DNA of 64,000 bases from Niveibacterium microcysteis (GTDB taxonomy: Bacteria > Pseudomonadota > Gammaproteobacteria > Burkholderiales > Rhodocyclaceae). The stretch is taken from assembly GCF_017161445.1 (NCBI RefSeq), contig NZ_CP071060.1:2728001-2792000 (forward strand). The letters run 5' to 3'. Shown in pieces: positions 47,157 to 55,324 of the stretch; the stretch's first letter is position 1, and each line of letters opens with the position of its first letter. The translations under genes and the position numbers were made by a program. The notes under the pieces are model-generated. The model was given only the letters and a program-made list of their open reading frames with translations. It ran no database searches and had not been told where the DNA came from.

Positions 47157-49925
47157 ATGCGAGCAAATGCGTGCCGACGTCGGCCGGCGGGGCTGGCGCT
47201 GAGGATCCAGCCGATCCTCGCCGCCTGCGTGTCGGCCTGCAGCCTGAGCATAGCCCTGGCCCACGTCGCCGAACCCACCTGGTGCGTTGGACAAGCGCCA
47301 AGCTACGCAGACGTAGCGTCGGCCGCCCTGCTGCTGCAGGCAACGCAAGACGCTTCCCGTGGTGAGAACGATTCAGCACTCGGGCGCCTGTGCACCGCAT
47401 ACATGCGACGCGACGTGCAGCGTGACCCCCAAGTGGCGGGCAACGTCGCCAATTTTGCGGGGACGATCCTGTTTCGCGGTCCGGGCAACCTCGACGCGGC
47501 GATGGCGGCCTTCCGGGATGCCATCTCGCACACCGATGTGCGCCGTCACCCGAGCGAGGCAGCGACGGCACACGTCAACCTGGGAAACGCCTTCTATCGA
47601 AGGGGCGCCTATCCCGACGCACGCCTGGAGGTGGACACGTCCGGCCAGATCGCCAACACCATTCCCAACGCAGACCTTCGAAACGCCGTCCTCGCCACGA
47701 TCGCCATCAAGCGTGGCCTGCTCGCGGAAGCCACCGATACCGTGGAAGCCGCTGCCGCGCAATACCAGGACGCGCTGAGGCTCGCCGCGATGGTGTCCGA
47801 CCAGGCCGAGCCCAACGTGCGCGCCGCTGCGACGAACACCCGTGGCGAAGCGATGCACAACCTCGCCGGACTGCAGTCGACCACGGGGCGCTACGCCGAA
47901 GCCATTCGCAGCTGGCTCGAACTGCGCGACTGGGCGCGCGCCAACCGCTCCGACGTGACGGAGTACTGGGCGACGTATTCTCTCATGACGGCCTACCAGG
48001 ATCTGGAGCGCCACCGAGAGGCCCTCGCGCTGGCACCCGCACTTGACGACTTGCAGCGACGGTCGCCGGACGCAGGGCTCAGGGCCAGCACCCAGATGGC
48101 GCGCGCCCGCTCTTTCTATGCGTTAGGCCAGCTCGACGCCGCCATGCCTCCGTTGAAAGAGGCTGCCAGCTACTTCGCTGACCAGCGGATGGTCAACGAA
48201 CTCGCCCAGGCACTCAATTCGATGGGGCTGTTGGCCATGTCGCAAGGGCGTGCAGCGCAGGCGCGGGAAGCGTTCACGCGCGCGCTCGAGGGCCGGCTCG
48301 TGCTCAAGGATCGTGTCGGCGAAGGACTCACGCTCAACGCCTTGGCGGACCTTGCGTGGAGAGAAGGCGACGCCGATGCAGCGGTGGACTTACTGCAGCA
48401 AGCCGTCCAGGTCTTGCAAGCCACGCCTGCACCGCTGGTCTATGCCCGTGCGTTGGGCTCGCTCGGGGTCGTCCTGCAGGACCAAGGAAAGAAGCAGCAA
48501 GCGCGCGATGTGCTCGAACGCGCGGTCGACCTGCTGTGGCGTTACCGGGCGGTTCGTCAGTCGTCGCTCCTCGGCGCCAACGAGAACGATCACGTGCGGC
48601 CGATTTACAACGCGCTCTTGCAGGACTATCTTGCAGACGGCGACGACAAGCGGGCGCTGAGCATCGCGGAGCAGGTGCGCGCCGCCGGCGTGCGCAGCGA
48701 TGCCAGTGTCAGTCCGGACACGGCACTGCGCACCGCAGGCGACCGATACTCGAAGGCGCTCGCGCGAGCGCGCGACAGGGTGTTCAGGGCCATGAGGTCC
48801 CAAGAGGAGGAGCCCGGTCCCGCTGCGGAGCAGGCCGTCGCCGTCGCACTGCGCGAGATCGACGCGGCCGTGGCGCAACTCGAACTGGCCTTGCCTGCTG
48901 AGCAGCGCAAGGACAGCGGGTTTCCGGTCCTGCTATCTTCCGTCCAGCGTGCCCTGGGGTCGTCGCGGGCCCTGCTCCTGTACCACAAGACCGAGGACAG
49001 CTGGCTCCTTTTCGCGGTGACCGATGGTTCGATCAAGGCCATCCCTCTGGAAATCAAGCCGCCGGTCCTCTCCGGCCTCGTGACCTCCTTCCGGGAGTTC
49101 TCTTGGGACGACGGCGCTGTGCCACCGGAGCTGAAGGCGCTTTACGCGGTGCTCATCAAGCCTGCAATTCCCAGCGTGGGCACTCGGGACCTGATCGTCG
49201 TGCCGTCGGCCGAACTCAACCAGGTCCCCTTCGTCGCTTTGCACGATGGGCAGGACTACGTTGCCCAAACAAGGTTGGTCACCCAGGCCCTCGGCGTAGG
49301 ACACGCCCTGCAGTTGCTCACCGCAGGACTCCCGGTCCATGACGCACGGGGTGTGTTCCTGTCGGCCGCGGCGGTCTCCACGATGCCGGCGCTGTCCCAT
49401 GCCGACGCCGAGGCCAGGTACGCCGCGGACAAGTTGCCGAACTCGAGGGTCGCCCTAGATGCCAGCTTGCAGACCTACTTCTCCCTTGCCCCTGGCGCCT
49501 CAGTCATCCATATCGCGGCCCATGCGGTCGCGGACACCGCCCATCCACTCCTGTCGCGCATCGTCCTCATGCCCGCGGGCCTGGGAGACGGGTTGCTATC
49601 GGTGAGCGACATTCGTCGCGCACCGCTGAACGCACGACCGCTCGTCGTCCTTAGCGCATGCGAAAGTGGAATTGGCCGAGTGCGCTCCGACGAGTCGGTA
49701 CAGGCGCTTTCCAGCGCCTTCTTGCAAGCGGGAGCCGACGCCGTAATCGCCAGCCTCTGGTTGGTCGACGATGCATCGACTTCCTCGCTCATGGGCGACT
49801 TCTACGAGGCGCTCGCCAACCGAATGGCCCCGCCACTGGCGCTACGCGCTGCCATGCAGCGTGCCATGAAGCGCAACCCGCACCCCTTCTACTGGGCTGC
49901 CTTCACCTACACGGGACCATTATGA
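47157..49925 (+). CDS. exported TPR-CHAT protease
   Basis: 922 residues. A signal peptide (about 1-36, three Arg then a hydrophobic core ending SIALA) is followed by TPR repeats at about 60-500 (NEYAALxS-like units such as AIRSWLELRDWARANRS and LNALADLAWREGDADAAV). A linker leads to a CHAT caspase-like domain (about 600-922). The catalytic dyad is visible: His789 in IHIAAHAV and Cys835 in LSACESGIG. The C-terminal FYWAAFTYTG is the usual CHAT ending. GGAGGGAAAG precedes ATG 47157. CHAT proteases are generally cytosolic, so an apparent Sec signal is unusual. It overlaps the next gene (TATGA). Confidence 0.88.
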   Translation: MRANACRRRPAGLALRIQPILAACVSACSLSIALAHVAEPTWCVGQAPSYADVASAALLLQATQDASRGENDSALGRLCTAYMRRDVQRDPQVAGNVANFAGTILFRGPGNLDAAMAAFRDAISHTDVRRHPSEAATAHVNLGNAFYRRGAYPDARLEVDTSGQIANTIPNADLRNAVLATIAIKRGLLAEATDTVEAAAAQYQDALRLAAMVSDQAEPNVRAAATNTRGEAMHNLAGLQSTTGRYAEAIRSWLELRDWARANRSDVTEYWATYSLMTAYQDLERHREALALAPALDDLQRRSPDAGLRASTQMARARSFYALGQLDAAMPPLKEAASYFADQRMVNELAQALNSMGLLAMSQGRAAQAREAFTRALEGRLVLKDRVGEGLTLNALADLAWREGDADAAVDLLQQAVQVLQATPAPLVYARALGSLGVVLQDQGKKQQARDVLERAVDLLWRYRAVRQSSLLGANENDHVRPIYNALLQDYLADGDDKRALSIAEQVRAAGVRSDASVSPDTALRTAGDRYSKALARARDRVFRAMRSQEEEPGPAAEQAVAVALREIDAAVAQLELALPAEQRKDSGFPVLLSSVQRALGSSRALLLYHKTEDSWLLFAVTDGSIKAIPLEIKPPVLSGLVTSFREFSWDDGAVPPELKALYAVLIKPAIPSVGTRDLIVVPSAELNQVPFVALHDGQDYVAQTRLVTQALGVGHALQLLTAGLPVHDARGVFLSAAAVSTMPALSHADAEARYAADKLPNSRVALDASLQTYFSLAPGASVIHIAAHAVADTAHPLLSRIVLMPAGLGDGLLSVSDIRRAPLNARPLVVLSACESGIGRVRSDESVQALSSAFLQAGADAVIASLWLVDDASTSSLMGDFYEALANRMAPPLALRAAMQRAMKRNPHPFYWAAFTYTGPL

Positions 49926-51175
49926 AACGCAACCGCCCGCTGCGCCGTCCCGCCGCCAAGAAGACGGCGGCGGACCGAGACCAGGCGTTGAAGGACTATT
50001 CGGCCGCCGTCGACGCCGTGGAGTCCACGGTCACCACCGGCTCGGCGTGGACGTTGGCCATCTCTCGCACGCAGCTCGCCGAACTCCTGCAGGAGGAGAA
50101 ACCGATGGACCCCGAGGTGGATCTCGAGCCGGTCGCCGCACTGGACGAGCGCGCCAAGACGGCCTTGGGTCGCATGACCGGCGACTCTGCCAAGGTGTTC
50201 GAACGATTGCGCGATGCGCGCGACGTCGACCTTAAGCAATGGTGGTGGACGCCGACGGTCTGGGTGGGCACGACCAACGAACCGCTGTGGCTGCTGGTGA
50301 CCGCCGCATGCTGGGGCTTGGCGCTTACGTTAACCTCGGACACGATTAACCGCTGGCTGGTGGGCGGACCGGACTGGACTAGCGCCATCGCCATCTTGAT
50401 CCAGGCCTTCGTGGCGCTCTTGGGGGGGGCCGCATTCGTCGAGTGGGGCCGGCGGTGGCTGCTGTCCTTGGCCGCCCTGACCAGGCAAGCAATTGGACGC
50501 CGGCACCAGCTCGCACTTGCCACGACCATTGTGGTCCTGGCAACCGCCATCGGCGTGCGTGCATCGCTGCCCCGCATCGCGGAGTTCTACCAGGTCCAAG
50601 GACAAGCCCATTTCAAGCAGGGACGGCTCGCGAGCGCCTTGGAAAGCTGGCGCCGCGCGTCGTCACTGGACCCTGATTCGTGGTCCTTGCGCTACCAGCT
50701 GGGATCGGTGCTCGAACGCCTGGCTGACACCGACAAGGCGATCGCGGAATACCGGCTTGCCGCTGCCTCCCCCGAGGCCCCGGCTTCCGTGCACAATAAC
50801 CTCGCGCGCCTGTACTTTGCGCAGAAGAACGACCCCACGTCCGCCTTGGCGTTGCTGGAACCCACCCTCAAAGCGTATGGCAAGGAAGACGAAACCCGGT
50901 ATCGCCTGCTGGTGAACCGCGGAGCCTCCTACCTCTCGCTCAAGTTGCCGGCCCTCGCGAAATTCGACGCGCTGGCGGCCCTACAGCTTGCCCAAAAGCA
51001 GCACTGGGCGTCCGCACCGAGTGCCTCCTGCTTGCTCGCGCTGGCGTCGAGCTCAGTCACGTCGGGAGACGTGACGCCCTGGGCGCCATGCCTCTCCTCA
51101 TCCGACCACGACGAGGTCAGCGATCCGCGCTGGCTCGCCACCGCGCGCGAACAACTCCTGAAGGCCAAACCATGA
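49922..51175 (+). CDS. membrane protein with C-terminal TPR repeats
   Basis: 417 residues. A charged cytoplasmic N-terminus (about 1-115) precedes three TM helices (about 118-138, 155-178 and 198-218). A TPR domain from about 225 to 360 follows (QGQAHFKQGRLASALESWRR and LGSVLERLADTDKAIAEYRL). With three TMs and an N-in start, the TPR part would be periplasmic, placing it beside the exported CHAT protein and FecR-like partner. ATG 49922 lies inside the CHAT stop, and the stop at 51175 overlaps the next ATG at 51172. Confidence 0.75.
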   Translation: MKRNRPLRRPAAKKTAADRDQALKDYSAAVDAVESTVTTGSAWTLAISRTQLAELLQEEKPMDPEVDLEPVAALDERAKTALGRMTGDSAKVFERLRDARDVDLKQWWWTPTVWVGTTNEPLWLLVTAACWGLALTLTSDTINRWLVGGPDWTSAIAILIQAFVALLGGAAFVEWGRRWLLSLAALTRQAIGRRHQLALATTIVVLATAIGVRASLPRIAEFYQVQGQAHFKQGRLASALESWRRASSLDPDSWSLRYQLGSVLERLADTDKAIAEYRLAAASPEAPASVHNNLARLYFAQKNDPTSALALLEPTLKAYGKEDETRYRLLVNRGASYLSLKLPALAKFDALAALQLAQKQHWASAPSASCLLALASSSVTSGDVTPWAPCLSSSDHDEVSDPRWLATAREQLLKAKP

Positions 51176-52152
51176 AACTCGTGGCGTGCGGCGCTTGCCT
51201 CCTGGCGGGACTTCATCTTTCTGTGCCGGCTGTTGCTGCCGGCGTTGTTTCAGCGGTGGCAGGGCAGGCCTCGGTTCAACGAACGGCGACCGCGGCTCCG
51301 GTGCCATTGCCGGTCGGGGCACAACTCAACGATGGCGATATCGTGCGACTGCTGCCCGGATCGTTCGCCGAGGTGGTGTGCGGGGACGAGCAGCGAGTCA
51401 CGATTCGCGATGCGGTCCAGGTGTTCGCGTGCAAGGCGGCGGGGAACCTCGTCTTCTCTTGGAATGGCAAGGACCTGCCGAGCCCCAGGGCCGAAACGCG
51501 GGTGCTGATGCCGGCAGGCACGCAGGTGCTCGATACTCGACCGTCCATCCGCTGGACCAAGTTGAACGCGACCCGGCAGGTTCGTGTCGTCGTCCGCGGA
51601 GGCGACATTCGCTGGGAACGCCTAGTCCATGACACCGGCAAGCTGGCGTACCCAGCGGACGCACCGCCGCTTGCTCGAGGACGTGCGTATCGCGTGCTCG
51701 TCTTGGACCCGGATGCCGATCAAGACATCGCCTCGGGTTCCCTCAACTCGGGCTTCAGGGTGCTCTCAGATGTCGAGGCGCAGGCTACATCGCAACTCTT
51801 CAAGGACTTGGATGCCCGGGAGGGGTTGCGGCCACTGGACCGGTTGCACTTGGGCGCGCGGGCGCGCCTGCTCGCCGGGTTGAACGCTGATACGATCGAA
51901 CTGCTCGAGCCCGCCGCGACGTCCGCGACCGCAACCGCAGCGACGCTGTCACTGCTCGGAACCGCGTGGCGACGCACCGGATGCCTCTCATGCGCCCTGC
52001 CTATCCTCGAGCGCGCCTATACCGCAGCAACCACCAATGGCGACGAATATACCGCCGAGGAATCGGGCACGCTCCTCGTGGAGATATATCGGAAGCAGAA
52101 CCGAACAGCAGACGCCAACGTAATTGAGAGACGCATCGCAGGGGGCCGCTGA
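51172..52152 (+). CDS. periplasmic FecR-like protein
   Basis: 326 residues with a signal peptide (about 1-23, ending PAVAAG). Residues 25-110 form a FecR-like beta domain (GQASVQRT, VGAQLNDGDIVRLLPGSFAEV). A second beta domain (TRPSIRWTKLNATRQVRVVV, YPADAPPLARGRAYRVLVLD) looks like the Ig/FN3-type sequence that often follows FecR in CHAT-associated proteins. The last 100 residues are TPR-like helix. It overlaps the upstream gene by 4 bp and closes the CHAT unit. Confidence 0.75.
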   Translation: MKLVACGACLLAGLHLSVPAVAAGVVSAVAGQASVQRTATAAPVPLPVGAQLNDGDIVRLLPGSFAEVVCGDEQRVTIRDAVQVFACKAAGNLVFSWNGKDLPSPRAETRVLMPAGTQVLDTRPSIRWTKLNATRQVRVVVRGGDIRWERLVHDTGKLAYPADAPPLARGRAYRVLVLDPDADQDIASGSLNSGFRVLSDVEAQATSQLFKDLDAREGLRPLDRLHLGARARLLAGLNADTIELLEPAATSATATAATLSLLGTAWRRTGCLSCALPILERAYTAATTNGDEYTAEESGTLLVEIYRKQNRTADANVIERRIAGGR

Positions 52153-52697
52153 GCGCGGGGCAGCCCCTGGCCGAACTGGCGGCCGACCGGTCGAGACCGT
52201 GGGATCCCGGCTGCCGTGAATGGCGCGCTGCGTCAGGCGTTGTGGTCCGACCCGCGCAGTGTCCGTGCTTCTGAGTGGGCGACAACGCTGGCCACATGCT
52301 GCTGCATCAGGCGGTACAGAGTGGTCTGCTCAAAGCGGTGGCGCTGATAGCGAGCGGGGCGTCAACCGGCGCCCGTTGGGGCCGCCCGCCGATGTTTGCC
52401 CTCTTGTGCGGCGCTTCCAACGGGGCCTACCTGCGGGTCCGAACGGCGGCTTTGCGGCAACGAGCTCAGAATAACGGACGACTCTTGTGGGTCGGATCCT
52501 CGCGCCCACGAGATTTCAAAGCCGACGTTCGCGTGGTCACGGAACACGATTACGTGAATGTCGGCTAAGGCCGAGAAGATGCCGCACAGATTCTTCGATG
52601 TGGTGATCGCTGCTGCGGCACTACTACTGTTGGCGCTCGGTGTCGGAGCAACCGAAATTCAATAACGGGCGTTCGCAATCCCTATCCGTAACAGCGG
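52153..52697. other. gap after the CHAT cluster with right repeat copy
   Basis: 545 bp. Short open frames at 52220-52568 have no family resemblance and run through the repeat. The right copy of the 65-bp repeat lies at 52511-52576. No RES-type toxin gene follows the antitoxin in this stretch on the minus strand. Confidence 0.55.
52511..52576 (+). repeat. right copy of 65-bp imperfect direct repeat
   Basis: It begins agatttcaaagccgacgttc and ends near tgtcggctaaggcc. It matches 41811-41875 in the same orientation and marks the right side of the CHAT cluster. Confidence 0.7.
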
Positions 52698-53084
52698 TTA
52701 GCTGCGAGTGAGATAAGTATCCAAGTAATCGAGGACCTCAACTAGACCACCGTCTCTTTGGATCATCTGGCGCGGGGATTGGCCGCCGAAACTTGTGACC
52801 GGAGCATCGAACCACGATCGAGCGGCACCGTCCTGGTCACCAACAAGCGCCACAAGGGAACAGTACATCTGCACCACTTGAACGGAGGTATCCCACGGTT
52901 TGGTTCCGACTCGCAGTCCGCTACCGTGCCGTTCCATCCGCGTAATCGTTACAGCGCTCATGCCGATTACGGAGCCGAGTTCAGTGCAGGAGATCCCGAG
53001 CCGCACTGCGGCTTCAAACAAGGCCCTCGTGAGCGCGCGGCCCTGATCCGCAGTGGCGGAGATTTGACCGAAGTCTTCTTCCAT
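52698..53084 (-). CDS. Xre/MbcA/ParS-like antitoxin, orphan
   Basis: 128 residues. An N-terminal helix-turn-helix (GISCTELGSVIGMSAVTIT) is followed by the MbcA/ParS/Xre toxin-binding region (WFDAPVTSFGGQSPRQMIQR and GGLVEVLDYLDTYL). ATG 53084 has AGGAGGGG upstream, so the longer frame to 53123 is not used. Such antitoxins normally precede a RES-domain toxin; none is present on either side, so it is an orphan or has lost its partner. It could repress its own promoter. Confidence 0.75.
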   Translation of the reverse strand: MEEDFGQISATADQGRALTRALFEAAVRLGISCTELGSVIGMSAVTITRMERHGSGLRVGTKPWDTSVQVVQMYCSLVALVGDQDGAARSWFDAPVTSFGGQSPRQMIQRDGGLVEVLDYLDTYLTRS

Positions 53085-53281
53085 TGCCCCTCCTGTCGTG
53101 CAAATGCAAATCGAGTGCCACACGATTAAACGCCGTCCTTCCGACGACTAAGAAACGCAGATAAGAATATAAGCCCTGCCAGGCCATCCGCTGCTTGAGG
53201 CGCTCACGCTCGAGTGGCGCAATCTGTTCAAGATGAATGCTGTTCATGGCACAGCAGCTATTGAGAACAATGTCGCCGGTC

Positions 53282-53779
53282 TCAGCGACGCAGGTAAGCT
53301 TCTGCGCGCTCATCCAGCCGCTCTTTGATCTTTCGCCAATCTGGCATATGCCTGTCCAGCATCGAGTAAAAGGCCGGGCTGTGATTGTGGTGCTCTAAGT
53401 GGCACATCTCGTGTAGCAGCACATAGTCAATGGCCTCACGCGGCGCCTTGACCAAGCATGGGTTCAATGTGATACGCCCTGAAGGTGAACAGCTTCCCCA
53501 TTGGCGCTTCATGAACTGCAGCCGTACAAACGGCAGTTCACGAACCCATCTCAAAGGCTCGGCAATTACAGGCAAGCGTTGCGCGAACACCTCACGGGCA
53601 CGTTGCCGGTACCACGCATCGAGAGCTGATCTGATCATCGCTGGGTCGTGCGTTGGCACCACTGCGGTTATGAATGCTCCGCGCATACGAACCTCCGCCA
53701 AGGCTTCAGGAGTGACGATCACCTTCAGGCGGTAGCGTCGTCCCAAGTAGTGCAAGGACTCGCCGCTAACGTAGCTTTC
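53282..53779 (-). pseudogene. YgjP-like metallopeptidase, N-terminally truncated and fused to HsdR remnant
   Basis: The C-terminal 165 residues of the fused frame match YgjP/DUF45 metallopeptidases often encoded beside type I restriction genes. Present are YVSGESLHYLGRRYRLKV, MKRQWGSCSPSGRITLNP and the zinc motif HEMCHLEHHNHSP. The family's first 70 or so residues are missing. Its reading frame continues directly from the HsdR remnant, so any product would be a chimera. Confidence 0.75.
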
Positions 53780-54343
53780 AACGGACTCTTCGCTCAGTGC
53801 AGCAAAGGCGTCGTCGCCCAACACCAGGCGTATCGCCCCGAAGTAGGCTTTGGCATGCGGCTTATCCGCCAGCGCATCCGGCACGCCTGGCGTTGCGCGC
53901 GAATCCAGCTTCTCCTCGAAGGATTTGAACAGTGCGTACTGTTTGAGCGGATGATCGAACATTGCTTCTGCTTCGGCGATTGCCTGCCGCAGGAGTTCTC
54001 CGAACACTTTCTGCGCATAGGGGTCGTCGGCAAGTTCTTGCTCGATTGTCTTGCGCACGCGGGTGCGGATCATGTCCGTCTCGTTGCGTGTTTTTTCGTC
54101 GGACCAGTCCTTTGGCTCCTCGGGCTGCCCCAACTGGTGAACCAGATAGACACCCTCGGGCTCACGCACTTCGGTACCGATGACCTGTTTATCGACCAGC
54201 TTGCGGATCTGTTCCTCGTAGATGCTGTAGTCCACCGTCTCCATGGCATCGCGCCGTGCTGTCTGGCGCAGCTCTGTAAAGAAGCGAAGGTCATTTTTGT
54301 AGCGGGCGATGAGTTCCTCAGAGAAGCTTTTGAGCTTGATGCG
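53780..54343 (-). pseudogene. hsdR: type I restriction enzyme HsdR, C-terminal remnant
   Basis: About 188 residues, from IKLKSFSEELIARYKNDL through HAKAYFGAIRLVLGDDAF. They resemble the C-terminal helical region of HsdR motor subunits (HPLKQYALFKSFEEKL is typical). All helicase and nuclease motifs are absent, and the true C-terminus is replaced by the YgjP-like domain after about SEESVE. Upstream of 54343 the open frame is just the antisense of the adjacent MBL gene. It is a deletion scar of a type I restriction-modification locus. Confidence 0.72.
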
Positions 54344-55324
54344 GCTGGGCGCGACTACTTCGATGTAGTGGCGTTCACGCATGCTGACGCTGACCACATT
54401 CAGGGCAGCACCGAGTTCTTCGAGCTGCAACATGCCGCCAAGTACCAAAGTGACGAGCGGATCAAGATCGAGCAACTCTGGGTGCCTGCAGCGATGGTTC
54501 TGGAGAGTGCGGCTAACGACAAGCAGAGCGAGGAGTTCGTCATCCTGCGGCAGGAAGCCCGTCACCGCCTGCTCGAAGGCAAGGACATTCTGGTCTTTTC
54601 AAAGCCGCAAGCCCTGATGGATTGGCTGGTTCCGAAGCTCAAGGAGCGCGGAGAGGCTGCAAGTGCTCGTGACCATCTGTTCGTCGATGCAGGAACGCTC
54701 GTGCCCGGATTCAGCCTGGCGGCTGACGGTGCCGAGTTTTTTTGCCACTCGCCATTCATCGAGCACTGCGAGGACGGCGACATCATCCGGAACTCTGCCG
54801 CTCTGGTATTCAACGTGCGCCTTCAGGCTGGTGCCGAGACGTTTGACTACCTTGAGATCGGTGATGCGCACTGGGAAGACCTTGAGGAAATCGTACGCAT
54901 CACGAAGTACCACAAGAACGACGACCGCCTGGCCTGGGACTTGATCAACATTCCCCATCACTGCAGCTATCTGTCGCTCAGCGATGAAAAGGGCGAGAAG
55001 GAGACCGAGCCCAAACCGAGGGTCAAGGAGGTGCTGCGGGCTGGCAAGCGTGATGCGTACATCGTCAGTTGCAGCAAGCCGGTCGTTGATGCGAAGGAGT
55101 CTTACGACCAGATTCAGCCTCCCCACATCCAGGCTCGCAAGGCCTATGAGCGATACCTGAAGGAAGTTGGTGGCCGCAAGTTCCTGGTGACGATGGAGGA
55201 ACCCAACGCCACCAAACCGGAACCCCTGGTGTTCGATGTAACCGCCAATGGCGTGTCATGGACGAAGGCGGCACCGGTTGGAGCGCCCGCCATCATCACC
55301 AGCCGCCCGTCGCGAGCCGGATGA
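54344..55324 (+). pseudogene. MBL-fold hydrolase, N-terminally truncated
   Basis: About 325 residues of a ComEC-type metallo-beta-lactamase-fold protein. The metal motif FTHADADHIQG is present near the left edge, followed by LEIGDAHWEDLEE and INIPHHCSYLSLSD. The expected N-terminal strand pair before THxDxDH (about 40-60 residues, with the start codon) is missing: coding resemblance stops at about 54345, where the HsdR remnant of the other strand begins. The frame stays open leftwards to 53648, but only as antisense. Its stop overlaps the next ATG. A shortened protein from an internal start is possible but would lack the metal site. Confidence 0.72.

Noticed and set aside
52220..52568. Short plus frames after the FecR-like gene
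   Set aside because: They run through the 65-bp repeat and resemble no protein; treated as non-coding.
53014..53313. Minus-strand frame between the YgjP remnant and the antitoxin
   Set aside because: Overlaps the antitoxin start and its ribosome-binding site; no recognisable domain.
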